A stretch of 63,810 nucleotides of DNA from NCBI GenBank assembly GCA_023392595.1, contig JAEVYU010000024.1:1-63810 (forward strand), given 5' to 3'. Each line of letters starts with the position of its first letter. Position 1 is the stretch's first letter. The notes under the pieces were generated by a model. It made no database searches. It worked only from the letters and a program-made list of their open reading frames with translations, and had not been told where the DNA came from. Made by a program: the position numbers and the translations under genes. Below, one piece after another: positions 7,471-16,233 of the stretch. Source of the stretch: Bacillota bacterium. Lineage in GTDB: Bacteria; Bacillota; UBA4882; UBA8346.

Positions 7471-9378
7471 CTACGATTCATAATCATTTCCCATCCACAA
7501 CTCATAAAGGCGGTTCAATTCCCCTTCAATAGCTTGCCGCTCCTTATAAAGCAGCAACAATTTCTCACTATCGTTTCCATTCAGCCGCATCTCTTCGTCG
7601 ACTAAAGCCAGTTTGGCTTCCCATTCCCCGATCAACTCTTCCGTTTTGTATCGTTCTTCCGGCCTTGGATTTACCATCACCCCTTTTTTGAGGTATTCAT
7701 TCTTTTTTTGCTCTTTTAAAGGCTCTTTCCGGGCCGGCATTCGTTCTTTGGGGGCCAACTCGACTTGAAGTTCCTGTTTATACCGGGCCCGATAGAAGTC
7801 ATAGTTCCCATCAAAATTGTTTACCAAACCATTTTTCAATTCCACAATGCGGGTGGCAAAGCGGTTGACAAAGTAGCGGTCATGGGAAACGAAAAACATT
7901 GTGCCGCTAAAATCATCCAAAGCCCCTTCCAGCCACTCCCGGGAAAGGATATCCAGGTGATTGGTGGGTTCGTCCAAGAGGAGCAAATTTAACTCCTCCC
8001 CCATCAACAAGCATAACTTGAGTCGGCACTTTTCCCCGCCCGACAAAGTTTCCACCTTTTTAAACACCGCTTCGTTCCGGAAATTGAATTGAGCCAATCT
8101 GCCTCTGGCCTGATACTCATCTTGGCCTAATTCATAGCGCACAGTTTCCAAGACCGTAGCCGATGGATTGGGAAAATAGATAACCTGGGGCAGGTAGGCG
8201 TAGCGGATACTCTCTCCCAACTTTACCACCCCCGAACCCGGTGGCAAATCTCCGATGATTAATTTTAATAAAGTCGATTTGCCGGAGCCGTTATCACCGA
8301 AAACGGCCACCCGTTCTCCTTTGCGAACCAGGAAGTCAACCCCGTCTAAAACCGTCTTTTCACCATAGGCCATCCTCAGTTGTCTGGCGCTGATAACTTC
8401 TTGCCCCGAAAAAGCCGTTCCGGAAAAACGGTTGGCCATCCCCTTGGTTACTACTGGTTTTTCAGTTTTTACCATTCGGTCAATCCGTTTTTCAATGTTG
8501 AACGCCTGCCGGTGCATGCCAGGATTATCAGCCATTTTAGCCCATTCATGCATTCGTTTGGCCGCCGTTTCCAGTTGGCGAATTTTTTTCTGTTCGTCTT
8601 CGTAATGTTGTAGCTGGCTTTGATATCTTTGCGCTTTCTCCCGGGCATAGGCGCTAAAGTTCCCTTGATAAATTTCGGCTTTACCGCCAACCAAATCCAC
8701 CACCCTGCCGACCACTCGATCCAGAAAATACCGGTCATGGGAGATGAGAATAACGGTTCCCCGAAAGGCGCATAAAAATTTCTCCAACCATTCGATAGAA
8801 CTTAGATCCAAATGATTGGTGGGTTCATCCAGCAAAAGAATGTCGGTTGATTGCAAAATAAGGCGGGCCAGTTGAAGCCGGGTTTGTTCTCCCCCGCTCA
8901 AACAATGAAATGGTTTACCCAGCCAGTCCGGGCCAATTTTTAATCCCGCACAAACCCGCTCAATTTGTTGATCAATTTCATAGCCATCCCGGGACTCAAA
9001 GAATTCCTGAAGTTTACCGTATTGTTCAACGATTTTCGTGGAGAACCCGCCAGCCATCTCTACTTCCAAACGGGTCATTTCGGCACGGATAGCCAACACT
9101 TCCTGGAATACGGAATAAAGTACATCCCGGACTGTATCATCCGCCGGAAACTTTGGAATCTGCTCCAAAAACCCCAGTGATGCTCCTTTTCTGACGGACC
9201 GTTCTCCCCCGTCATACCCTTCGATCCCGGCTATAATTTTAAAAAGCGTTGATTTGCCGGCGCCGTTTTCCCCAAGCAACGCAACCCTTTCTCCCTGGTG
9301 AACTTCAAAGGTGACCCCATTTAGGATTCGGTTCGCGCCGTAATACTTTTCAATATTGGTTAAAGCGATTTCGATCAT
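7471..9378 (-). CDS. ABC-F family ATP-binding cassette protein (translation factor/ribosome protection type)
   Basis: A 635-residue soluble protein with two ATPase domains in tandem and no membrane segments, the ABC-F layout. Domain 1 has Walker A GENGAGKST (36-44), signature LSGGEQTRL and Walker B LLLLDEPTNHLD. Domain 2 has GDNGSGKST, LSGGEKCRL and the same Walker B. The inter-domain region (about 240-310) is rich in charged and aromatic residues, and the C-terminus (about 545-635) looks like a basic coiled coil. Family members act at the ribosome, either in translation or in antibiotic protection. GGAAGGAG precedes the ATG. A 38-codon ORF and an intrinsic terminator upstream suggest attenuation, which favours an antibiotic-responsive type. 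Confidence 0.9.
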   Translation of the reverse strand: MIEIALTNIEKYYGANRILNGVTFEVHQGERVALLGENGAGKSTLFKIIAGIEGYDGGERSVRKGASLGFLEQIPKFPADDTVRDVLYSVFQEVLAIRAEMTRLEVEMAGGFSTKIVEQYGKLQEFFESRDGYEIDQQIERVCAGLKIGPDWLGKPFHCLSGGEQTRLQLARLILQSTDILLLDEPTNHLDLSSIEWLEKFLCAFRGTVILISHDRYFLDRVVGRVVDLVGGKAEIYQGNFSAYAREKAQRYQSQLQHYEDEQKKIRQLETAAKRMHEWAKMADNPGMHRQAFNIEKRIDRMVKTEKPVVTKGMANRFSGTAFSGQEVISARQLRMAYGEKTVLDGVDFLVRKGERVAVFGDNGSGKSTLLKLIIGDLPPGSGVVKLGESIRYAYLPQVIYFPNPSATVLETVRYELGQDEYQARGRLAQFNFRNEAVFKKVETLSGGEKCRLKLCLLMGEELNLLLLDEPTNHLDILSREWLEGALDDFSGTMFFVSHDRYFVNRFATRIVELKNGLVNNFDGNYDFYRARYKQELQVELAPKERMPARKEPLKEQKKNEYLKKGVMVNPRPEERYKTEELIGEWEAKLALVDEEMRLNGNDSEKLLLLYKERQAIEGELNRLYELWMGNDYES

Positions 9379-9519
9379 AATGACTCCTTCCCACCCGGAA
9401 GACCCATGCTTTTAAGCAAGTGTTCCGCCCGGGCAGTTTTTGAGACCCTATTTCTCAATCGCTTTAAATAAATGGTATGTATAAACTATTACCGGCTAAA
9501 TGCCGGTAGTAATTTAGCG

Positions 9520-9555
9520 AATAAAACAAAAACCCGGGCAAGCAATCTCCCGGGT
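9520..9555 (-). terminator. Intrinsic terminator in the ABC-F leader (probable attenuator)
   Basis: On the minus strand ACCCGGG (9555-9549) pairs with CCCGGGT (9538-9532) over a 10-base loop, and the stem is followed by TTTTGTTTT. It lies 43 bases past the small upstream ORF and 142 bases before the ABC-F start. A third CCCGGG word (9428-9433) and a separate stem TACCGGC/GCCGGTA (9490-9508) offer alternative pairings. It could instead simply end the Phd-Uma2 transcript, though it is about 195 bases beyond that gene. Confidence 0.75.
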
Positions 9556-9597
9556 GAATTCCATATTTTATGGGTAAATGATGATCACTTGCTCACG

Positions 9598-9714
9598 TCA
9601 AACTATGAAATTGGACAGACTCCCCCCTTGAAAAATCGCATAATGCGAAATAACTGCTACGTAATGGGCAAGCCGGTTCAAAATCTCATTGACTGAGCTT
9701 TGCGCGTTCATCAT
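9598..9714 (-). CDS. Small ORF, candidate leader peptide of the ABC-F gene
   Basis: A 38-codon ORF starting ATG ATG and preceded by AAGGAGGTG at ideal spacing, one of the best ribosome binding sites in the window. The product begins MMNAQSSVNEILNRL and ends SLSNFIV; it resembles no family I recognise and has a hydrophobic centre. It ends at a TGA 43 bases before an intrinsic terminator that stands in front of the ABC-F gene. The layout of promoter, strong RBS, short ORF, terminator and ABC-F gene matches known ribosome-mediated attenuators of antibiotic-resistance ABC-F genes. That it is translated is inferred from the RBS; the regulatory role is a hypothesis. Confidence 0.55.
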   Translation of the reverse strand: MMNAQSSVNEILNRLAHYVAVISHYAIFQGGSLSNFIV

Positions 9715-9750
9715 TTCACCTCCTTAGTTGATTTTAATTTACCATAAATC

Positions 9751-10518
9751 TCAATTGAATACAATATGTCTCAAACGTATCCTATTATAATTACCCAAAA
9801 ATCCCCCCAAATCCACTTCCAGTCCGGCAAAATAAACGGAACACGCCGTTTCCTTATGTTTATAAGTGGTATTTTGCTGAATATTCCCTTCCTCAAAGGA
9901 ATAAACGGTGATTTCGCCGTTTAAAGGATTGATAATCCAGTACTCCCGTACTCCAGTATCCATATAAAGATCCAATTTTCTAACAAAATCCTTACTGCGG
10001 GTGCCTTCTGATATTACCTCCACCACCAAAGCCGGTACACCCATATAATAACCTCGCTCATTGATTTTTTCCTCAAGGTCACAAATTACCATGAGATCGG
10101 GTTGGACTACGTTAATATTTTCAGGGTCGCGCAACAAGGTAATGTCGAACGGCGCAAAAAAAGGCTGGCATTTCTTACCGGTAAACCAGTTATGAAAAAT
10201 GACATGGAGGTTAGATAGTATTTTCTGGTGGACGACTTTGGGCGAGGCCAAAAGATAGATTTCCCCGTCAATATACTCGTATCTCTCCTCGCTGCTCTCG
10301 TTTAACTTGCGGAATTCCTCCCATGAGGCTTTATAGGGGGAGGCAAGATATGATTTGGCCTGTTCCTGAAGAAACCCGTTCCCGGCGGCGCGGCCATCGT
10401 TATAAGCCGATAACTTGGCGATTGTTGAACCATTCTGGGTGATGATAATTTCTTCCAGTGCCGCTAACCGCAGATATTGCTCCAAATTATTCTTCAGTTC
10501 GCTGGAGTCGACTAACAC
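9751..10518 (-). CDS. Phd-like antitoxin domain fused to Uma2 family nuclease
   Basis: About 255 residues. The first 45 (SSELKNNLEQYL, then EIIITQNGSTIAKL) look like a Phd/YefM antitoxin DNA-binding domain. The remainder is a Uma2 (DUF820) restriction-endonuclease-like domain: YEYIDGEIYL, VVQPDLMVIC, ALVVEVISEGTRSKDFVRK and VREYWIINP, with the D-ExK type catalytic residues. I place the start at GTG 10518, with GAGGTGG just upstream and a first domain that then begins like Phd proteins; the frame is open to an ATG at 10623 that would add 35 untypical residues. The biological role of Uma2 proteins is poorly known. No partner toxin gene is adjacent. Confidence 0.72.
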   Translation of the reverse strand: MLVDSSELKNNLEQYLRLAALEEIIITQNGSTIAKLSAYNDGRAAGNGFLQEQAKSYLASPYKASWEEFRKLNESSEERYEYIDGEIYLLASPKVVHQKILSNLHVIFHNWFTGKKCQPFFAPFDITLLRDPENINVVQPDLMVICDLEEKINERGYYMGVPALVVEVISEGTRSKDFVRKLDLYMDTGVREYWIINPLNGEITVYSFEEGNIQQNTTYKHKETACSVYFAGLEVDLGGFLGNYNRIRLRHIVFN

Positions 10519-10723
10519 CAGGACCACCTCGATCGATTCTGCAATTTTAGCCAAATTAGCTAGTTTTATTATATCCACTGTTTTCCGAAAAGTCAAAAAT
10601 GTTCTATTCATTAAAACATGCAATCAAAACGAGATTATTCGCAGCCGGCAGGAAAATCCTTCTCCACCGCAGAATATTTCTTCCATCAAAAGGAAAATAT
10701 AGAGCAGGAAAAAGGAGTACCCT

Positions 10724-11509
10724 ATGCCTGAATTGCCGGATCTGGAAGTCTTTCGGAGAAATTTAATCAAACCATTGCGGGACCGCCCTTTGCTCGCCAT
10801 CACCGTCGGGGATCCCCGGAATGTTTTGCCCGCCGCCGGGCCCGTTCTGGAACAATTCATCGGCAAGCCGTTAATCCAGATCGACCGCATCGGCAAAGAA
10901 TTGTTTTTTGGTTTTCCGGAGCAACGATCTTTCGCGGTCCATTTGATGCTAAACGGCAGGTTTCATCTGTGCGGCAGCGGTGAGCAAGCCGCCGCAATCA
11001 AGTATCCGATCGCGGCTTTCCGGTTTCCGGAACAGACTTTAGTTATCAATGACCCGGGCCGGTTGTGTAAAGTCCAATTTATGCCCAAGCCAACTGCGGT
11101 CCCGGACGCCTTGAGCTCTGAGTTTACCCTGGAATATCTGACGGGCCGCTTAAACCGCAACCCCCTGCTGAATATAAAGGCTTTCTTGATCGATCAAAAA
11201 ATGGTGAAAGGAATCGGGAACGCTTATGCCGACGAGATACTCTGGGAGAGCCGGATCGCGCCGCAATCGCTTTGCGGCAACTTGCCTCCCGCAGTCATCG
11301 CCCGCCTTCACAGCGTCATTCCCATAGTCCTACAGGAAGCTATCACCAGCATTTTGCGGGAAGCGCCGGAAATTATCAGCGGCGAGATCCGCGGTTTTCT
11401 GAAAGTCCATAACCCGGGCCGCAAGTGTTCACCTACCGGAGCACCGATTCAAGTCAAAAAAATAGCTTCCAAAACCACTTATTTCACGGAGGAACAAACG
11501 ATTTTTTAA
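10724..11509 (+). CDS. Fpg/Nei family DNA glycosylase lacking the zinc finger
   Basis: A 261-residue base-excision repair glycosylase/AP lyase homologue. The N-terminus MPELPDLEVFRR supplies the catalytic proline and glutamate exposed after Met removal. The conserved lysine is in DRIGKELFF, the void-filling loop in HLMLNGRFHL, and the helix-two-turn-helix in KGIGNAYADEILW. The C-terminus departs from the family: the four-cysteine zinc finger is reduced to a single cysteine (GRKCSPTGAP), and the last segment reads TTYFTEEQ where CxxC is expected. Zincless members exist (NEIL1, plant Fpg), so it may still be active. AAAGGAG precedes the ATG. It converges on the next gene. Confidence 0.82.
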   Translation: MPELPDLEVFRRNLIKPLRDRPLLAITVGDPRNVLPAAGPVLEQFIGKPLIQIDRIGKELFFGFPEQRSFAVHLMLNGRFHLCGSGEQAAAIKYPIAAFRFPEQTLVINDPGRLCKVQFMPKPTAVPDALSSEFTLEYLTGRLNRNPLLNIKAFLIDQKMVKGIGNAYADEILWESRIAPQSLCGNLPPAVIARLHSVIPIVLQEAITSILREAPEIISGEIRGFLKVHNPGRKCSPTGAPIQVKKIASKTTYFTEEQTIF

Positions 11510-11551
11510 AATCCCTCCCTTCAAGGGCTTTATCGGTAGCCATCGTTATCG

Positions 11552-13069
11552 TTATCCGTGGACCTTTTCCACACCCTCAAATTTCCCAATTTGTCCGCTG
11601 CGGAGGACCGAAATTGGCCCATGACCGCCACATATAATACAAGGCCGCTGATGTCCAGCTTCTACTTCCTCGATCAAAGCAATGACCGAATTACGCATGG
11701 CCTTTGCTTTTCCGGAGTCAACGTTCACACTGCGCATCAAAAAGGGGGCCAAAGAGTTGAACTCCGCCCGCTCCGGCGAAAGGCCATGAATATTCACCAG
11801 GTTATCGCCAGTGAAAATAATTCCCCGCTCCCGGCAAAGAAAAATCATTTCGCCGGGGAGATGTCCCCCGCTGCCTTCGAAAACTTCAAAGCGGAGAGGG
11901 CCGATGGTAAAATCCCCAAGCAAGAGCAGATTGTCATGTTCCTCCGGAATATCCATATCTTGATCGAGAATTTCAAACCGCCCGCTATCCGGTGGAGTAT
12001 ATCCCGAAATAATCCGGCTTAATTTGCTGTATCCCAAACCCAAATCATTATTCTCACGATTATCGGGAATGCCATCCTTTTGACGTTTTAAACTGTCGGC
12101 GCTCTTTTGATTCAAACAGATACGGGATCCCGGAAGTTTATCCAGCAGGCCGCAATGATCAACATCGGCATGGGTGATCAATATCCGGTGGATTCGCTTC
12201 TCCCAACCGGGAAATAACCGGTTGAAAACCGTAGCCATTTCATCCGCATAAATGGCATATCCCGTATCAATCAACACCAGTCCCTCCGTTGTTTCGAAAA
12301 CATAGGTATTGCTTCCGCAAGGCGGCTCGATGCTATATAAGGAGATTTCCTCAGTGATCCCGATCCTTTCAATATCGGTTCTGAAATTCGCCCCCTTATG
12401 TTCACAGATGAAATAGGCAAAGCGGCGGATATAGTCAAAGACCTTAACGGGATTCTCCCCTTTTTCCTGAAGCATCTGCAAAATCCGGTTGGATTCGGAG
12501 ATGAATTCCATGGTTTTTTCGGTGCTTAGGTCCAACAGTTTTTGCATCTCATTGGCCAGCCGGATATAAAAAATAGTATTGTCCAAATTTTTATCGGAGT
12601 TGGCATAGTCGATGATATTAACCTGGTAGAGTTCGCTGATGTCATCAAGGAGCATTTTAATGACACCCGGATTTTCAATTAAAAGCCCCATTTTAAAATT
12701 TTGATGGGGCGGTTGCGGGCAGGTCCGCGTTTGGCTGGAATTGATATAAGAAATATTGATGTCATAGTTATCGAGAATTTTGAGGACCGGCAATACGGCG
12801 CCCGGTACATCCGGAATTTTGATCTCGATCACGATGACATTGATCTCCGATATCTTGTCGTTGAGGTAACCGATGGTTTCCAACTCTTCGGTTATCCACC
12901 CCAGATCAATATCCTGAGCTTCAACATCGATAAACAGCATATGTAAATCCACGGCTTTATTATAGCTGACCCGGACGATGTTTCCTCCGTGTTTGGCAAT
13001 GATTTTAGCAGCCAGCAAGAAAGCCCCCGTTTGATCCGGCATGCTGGTGATAAAGGATTTTCGCGACAT
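11552..13069 (-). CDS. Tandem ACT-domain protein with C-terminal metallo-beta-lactamase-fold hydrolase
   Basis: About 505 residues. Residues 1-140 hold two ACT-like small-molecule-binding domains (the first opens SFITSMPDQTGAFLLAAKII, the second contains KIPDVPGAVLPVLKIL). A helical linker spans about 150-235. An MBL-fold hydrolase follows with THADVDHCG (HxHxDH type), a later HLPGEMIF segment, FTGDNLV and a terminal GGHGPISV, a complete metal-binding set. The start at 13069 is chosen because of AAGAGA upstream. ACT domains usually bind amino acids, so ligand-gated hydrolase activity is plausible but the substrate is unknown. The gene stands alone between convergent Fpg and an upstream FMN reductase. 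Confidence 0.75.
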   Translation of the reverse strand: MSRKSFITSMPDQTGAFLLAAKIIAKHGGNIVRVSYNKAVDLHMLFIDVEAQDIDLGWITEELETIGYLNDKISEINVIVIEIKIPDVPGAVLPVLKILDNYDINISYINSSQTRTCPQPPHQNFKMGLLIENPGVIKMLLDDISELYQVNIIDYANSDKNLDNTIFYIRLANEMQKLLDLSTEKTMEFISESNRILQMLQEKGENPVKVFDYIRRFAYFICEHKGANFRTDIERIGITEEISLYSIEPPCGSNTYVFETTEGLVLIDTGYAIYADEMATVFNRLFPGWEKRIHRILITHADVDHCGLLDKLPGSRICLNQKSADSLKRQKDGIPDNRENNDLGLGYSKLSRIISGYTPPDSGRFEILDQDMDIPEEHDNLLLLGDFTIGPLRFEVFEGSGGHLPGEMIFLCRERGIIFTGDNLVNIHGLSPERAEFNSLAPFLMRSVNVDSGKAKAMRNSVIALIEEVEAGHQRPCIICGGHGPISVLRSGQIGKFEGVEKVHG

Positions 13070-13225
13070 CACACAATCTCTTTTCTGCATTTGACATTGG
13101 ATATCGCTTTCATTATATCAATTGGTATAAATTTACGCTACATTCACCGGAGAAAACAAGGGCTGGATCTGCTTAAAGAAAGTTTTATTCACTTCGATGG
13201 AGGGATGGGCATCGGCTGCCGGAAA

Positions 13226-13774
13226 TCAAACGATACTTTTCCCCAAGCATTCGGCTCTTTCAAGTCCGTCGGTCTTCAAAATGTCATCTTTATCATGAAG
13301 ACCGGTTACAATGACAACACCGCTATCCTGCCAACCCAGGAATTCAGCAATAAGTTTGTAGGACTTCACAAGGCCTTCAAACTTCGTTTCATCTTTGGCG
13401 CCTCCGCTGACTAGAAGCGCACATTCCTTTATCTTCAACGGTCGTTTCGAAATGACATAAGCATAAAACTTGTCGATGGCCGCTTTCAACTGTACCGGAA
13501 AGGAAAACCAGTACATCGGCGTCGCAAACACGACCATATCGGCTTGCTCCAAAAGCGATGCCAGTTCAGTAAAATCGTCCGGAACAGAGCAGGCGGCCCC
13601 ATTTTTGAAACAAGTCCGGCAATCCATACAGCCCTTGATGTTTTTACCTGCAGTCCCATATCTTACAGTGATATGTCCCGACTGGCCGGCGCCGGCGGCG
13701 AAAGCATCCGCCAATTTATCGGTATTGCCGCCTTTCCTTGGGCTTCCTGTTAAAACAAGTATCTTTTTTGACAT
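13226..13774 (-). CDS. NADPH-dependent FMN reductase / flavodoxin-fold iron-sulfur flavoprotein
   Basis: About 182 residues with a flavodoxin-like fold. The phosphate-binding loop is LTGSPRKGGNTDKLAD near residue 8, and FATPMYWFSFPVQLKAAIDKF is the family flavin-contact segment. The motif GCMDCRTCFKNGAAC resembles the compact cysteine cluster of iron-sulfur flavoproteins, although that set is also common in plain FMN reductases. AAAGGAGGAG precedes the ATG at 13774. It is transcribed divergently from an HxlR-type regulator, a frequent pairing for redox-responsive flavoproteins. Confidence 0.82.
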   Translation of the reverse strand: MSKKILVLTGSPRKGGNTDKLADAFAAGAGQSGHITVRYGTAGKNIKGCMDCRTCFKNGAACSVPDDFTELASLLEQADMVVFATPMYWFSFPVQLKAAIDKFYAYVISKRPLKIKECALLVSGGAKDETKFEGLVKSYKLIAEFLGWQDSGVVIVTGLHDKDDILKTDGLERAECLGKSIV

Positions 13775-13906
13775 GTTATAAACTCCTCCTTTTAAAAAAA
13801 TTGTTCTATCCAATTATATGTGGTACCCTTTCACTATAAGAGTATGCACTTTCATGATAGATACTATATTTAAAGAAAGTAACCTTTTCCAAAGGAGACC
13901 TGTCTT

Positions 13907-14259
13907 ATGCCAGAATGGTGTCAAATTGACTTTGATTGTCCTGTGACCTATACCTTGTCCGTACTCGGCGGCAAATGGAAGTGGTTAATCATCTATGTAT
14001 TGTCGGAACACAGACTTTGCGATATGGGGAATTAAGGAGATACCTTCCGGGAATTACCCATAAAATGATCAGCCAACAACTCAAAGAACTGGAAACTCAA
14101 GAATTGGTAAATCGCAAAGAATATCCGCAAATTCCGCCTAAAGTTGAGTATTCGTTAACCCAAAAAGGACAGACGCTGGTGCCGATCTTAGACCTCATGT
14201 GCGACTGGGGCGAAGCCAATTGGCCCAAGGCCCACCTCAACAATACCTCAAAAGAATAA
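13907..14259 (+). pseudogene. HxlR family winged-helix regulator, frameshifted
   Basis: An intact ATG at 13907 with AAAGGAG opens MPEWCQIDFDCPVTYTLSVL, a normal HxlR start including the usual N-terminal cysteine, but this frame stops at 14035. The rest of the domain, LRYGELRRYLPGITHKMISQ to the end at 14259, continues in another frame. Loss of one A near 14010 (restoring EHKTLRYGEL) explains the break exactly. Either the gene is recently inactivated or the assembly has a one-base error. It is divergent from the FMN reductase it would be expected to control. Confidence 0.85.
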
Positions 14260-14373
14260 AGCGTTGCCTTGAAGTGTAATCATTAAAGGGCAGTTACCGG
14301 ATGCAGAAACTGCCGGACCTTTGGGATGGGGAGCAAAAAATTGCCGAAATCGCCTTGGGTTTGAGACTTGCAT

Positions 14374-15201
14374 TTACCCCTTGACCGCTCCGGCGGTAAC
14401 CCCGGAAACGATGTAACGCTGTCCCAGCAGATAAACGACGATCACCGGTATGCTGGTAAGTACGATATCGGCGCAAACCAAATTCCACTGGCGTTGGGCT
14501 TGCATACTAGCGCCGAAAAAGTTATAGACTGTCAGCGACATCGGCCATTTCCCCGAATTGTTCAGATAGTACAAAGGCATCATAAAGTCGTTCCAGGCCG
14601 CCATAAATCCCAATACCCCGATCGTTACGGCAATCGGTTTAAGGAGAGGAAAAATGACCCGGAAAAACAAATTCCAAGACCCGCAGCCGTCAATAATCGC
14701 CGCTTCATCAAGTTCCCGCGGAATTGTATTCATAAAGCCGTAGGTTATAAACAAACTAATGGGAATATTCATCGCCGCATATAAAAGGCTAATCCCGATC
14801 CTGGTATTGTTCAGCATGGTTACCTGCATTACTTTCATCAACGCCACATAATTCACTGGCAGGACAATTCCGGTGATTATCAAAAAATAGACCCCTTTAT
14901 GCAACCGGGACTCATTCCTGGCTATCACAAAGGCAGCCATTGTACAGGTTATCACCACAACCACCACACAAATGGTCGCATAAATAAAACTGTTCAAAAA
15001 GGATGCAATGATATTCCCTTGTTCGATCACTGTCAGAAAGTTATGAAATTGGAAAACCGCCGGCAGTTTCAAGGTCATCGAATAGGATTCTTCTCTGGTT
15101 TTAAAGGAATTCACCAGCATCACGGCAAAAGGAATCAACACCACAATACTGATAACCCAGGCCAAGCCATTTTTTAAAAAGAGATGAAAAAATTTAGCCA
15201 T
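14374..15201 (-). CDS. Sugar ABC transporter permease (MalG type)
   Basis: About 275 residues with six transmembrane segments. The cytoplasmic EAA loop reads ELDEAAIIDGCGSWNLFFRV, the binding-protein-dependent transport signature that docks the ATPase. The start at 15201 overlaps the stop of the preceding permease as TGATG, implying translational coupling. It is the last gene of importer operon I, with no ATPase gene, so a shared MsmX-like ATPase is expected. The substrate cannot be named; the YesM/YesN pair across the divergent promoter points to an oligosaccharide. Confidence 0.9.
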   Translation of the reverse strand: MAKFFHLFLKNGLAWVISIVVLIPFAVMLVNSFKTREESYSMTLKLPAVFQFHNFLTVIEQGNIIASFLNSFIYATICVVVVVITCTMAAFVIARNESRLHKGVYFLIITGIVLPVNYVALMKVMQVTMLNNTRIGISLLYAAMNIPISLFITYGFMNTIPRELDEAAIIDGCGSWNLFFRVIFPLLKPIAVTIGVLGFMAAWNDFMMPLYYLNNSGKWPMSLTVYNFFGASMQAQRQWNLVCADIVLTSIPVIVVYLLGQRYIVSGVTAGAVKG

Positions 15202-16085
15202 CAGTATTCTACCTCTTTCTTGGTTAATGCCTGCAGTAGAAAATAACAAATCCCGCAGACAAAGACCAGTAGAATCGTTGATAGTGCGCTACCTACCGCA
15301 TAAGTCCCCTTGGAAAATTCTTTAAAAACAATCGTATTGATAACCCCGGTAGCAAATCCCGGCCCGCCGTTAGTTAAAACATACACCGAATCGAAGACCC
15401 TGAGTCCATAGGTGATATTCAGTATTAAGGTTACTGTGATGACCGGCATCATCAAAGGAAAAGTCACCCTGATTAAGCGTTGCCAATAATTAGCCCCGTC
15501 GATCTGGGCTGCTTCGTAGTACATGTCCGGAACCGATTTTAATCCGGCAATAAACAAAACCATCAGGTAACCCGCGCCCTTCCAGGTATCAACCGCCACA
15601 ATCGAGGCGAAGGCCCAGTGGATGTCTCCAAGCCAATTTTGGCCCAAAGCGCCCATCCCAACCATTTTTAAGGTTTCATTCAAAAACCCTTCCGTTGGAT
15701 TTAAGAGACTGCGAAAAATAAGTCCCACAATTACAAAGGACAACACCTGTGGAGAAAACATCACCATCCGGTGGAAATTAATCCATTTAACACTTCGGGT
15801 CAGCAGCAAAGCCGCACCGAAGCCCATCATCATTTTTAAGATTGTGGTGTAGATAGTGAACTTAATCGTATTAAAAATATAAAATCCATATAATTCATCC
15901 TGGGAAAATACCTTTTTAAAGTTTTCCAGCCCCACAAAATGAATGGACGGATCAAAGCTGTTCCAGTCGGTAAAGGAATAATATATTCCGGCCAAACTTG
16001 GAAGCAACAACAGTCCAAAATACACGATGAAGGCGCCAATTAAAAAATAACTGGGGTAAATTTTTTCCTTCGCATAGGCGCGCAT
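15201..16085 (-). CDS. Sugar ABC transporter permease (MalF type)
   Basis: About 294 residues with six transmembrane segments. The EAA loop is YYEAAQIDGANYWQRLIRVT, and LPSLAGIYYSFTDWNSFDP near the N-terminus is typical of this permease subfamily. ATG 16085 is preferred because GAAAGGAG lies nine bases upstream. It is followed by the MalG-type permease with a one-base overlap and separated from the binding-protein gene by a stem-loop-containing spacer. Confidence 0.9.
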   Translation of the reverse strand: MRAYAKEKIYPSYFLIGAFIVYFGLLLLPSLAGIYYSFTDWNSFDPSIHFVGLENFKKVFSQDELYGFYIFNTIKFTIYTTILKMMMGFGAALLLTRSVKWINFHRMVMFSPQVLSFVIVGLIFRSLLNPTEGFLNETLKMVGMGALGQNWLGDIHWAFASIVAVDTWKGAGYLMVLFIAGLKSVPDMYYEAAQIDGANYWQRLIRVTFPLMMPVITVTLILNITYGLRVFDSVYVLTNGGPGFATGVINTIVFKEFSKGTYAVGSALSTILLVFVCGICYFLLQALTKKEVEY

Positions 16086-16136
16086 TCCTGGCAACTCCTT
16101 TCAAACAACCATGTCGATGAATTCCGTATTTTAAGA

Positions 16137-16169
16137 GGGCACTTCACCCTCATTGAGGGAAAAGCGCCC
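16137..16169. other. Stem-loop between binding-protein and permease genes (operon I)
   Basis: Imperfect hairpin with outer arms GGGCACTT and AAGCGCCC and an inner CCCTCA/TGAGGG stem, in the spacer between the binding protein and the permeases. There is no T-tract. Such structures often stabilise the upstream part of the mRNA. Confidence 0.5.
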
Positions 16170-16233
16170 CCGCTTAAGGCAACCTGTCAAAACGGTACGC
16201 CTTATCAAGCAGACTTGGCTTCTTCTGATTTCT

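Noticed and set aside
14289..14320. GGCAGTT/AACTGCC pairing after the HxlR gene as a terminator
   Set aside because: Weak stem and no T-tract on either strand.
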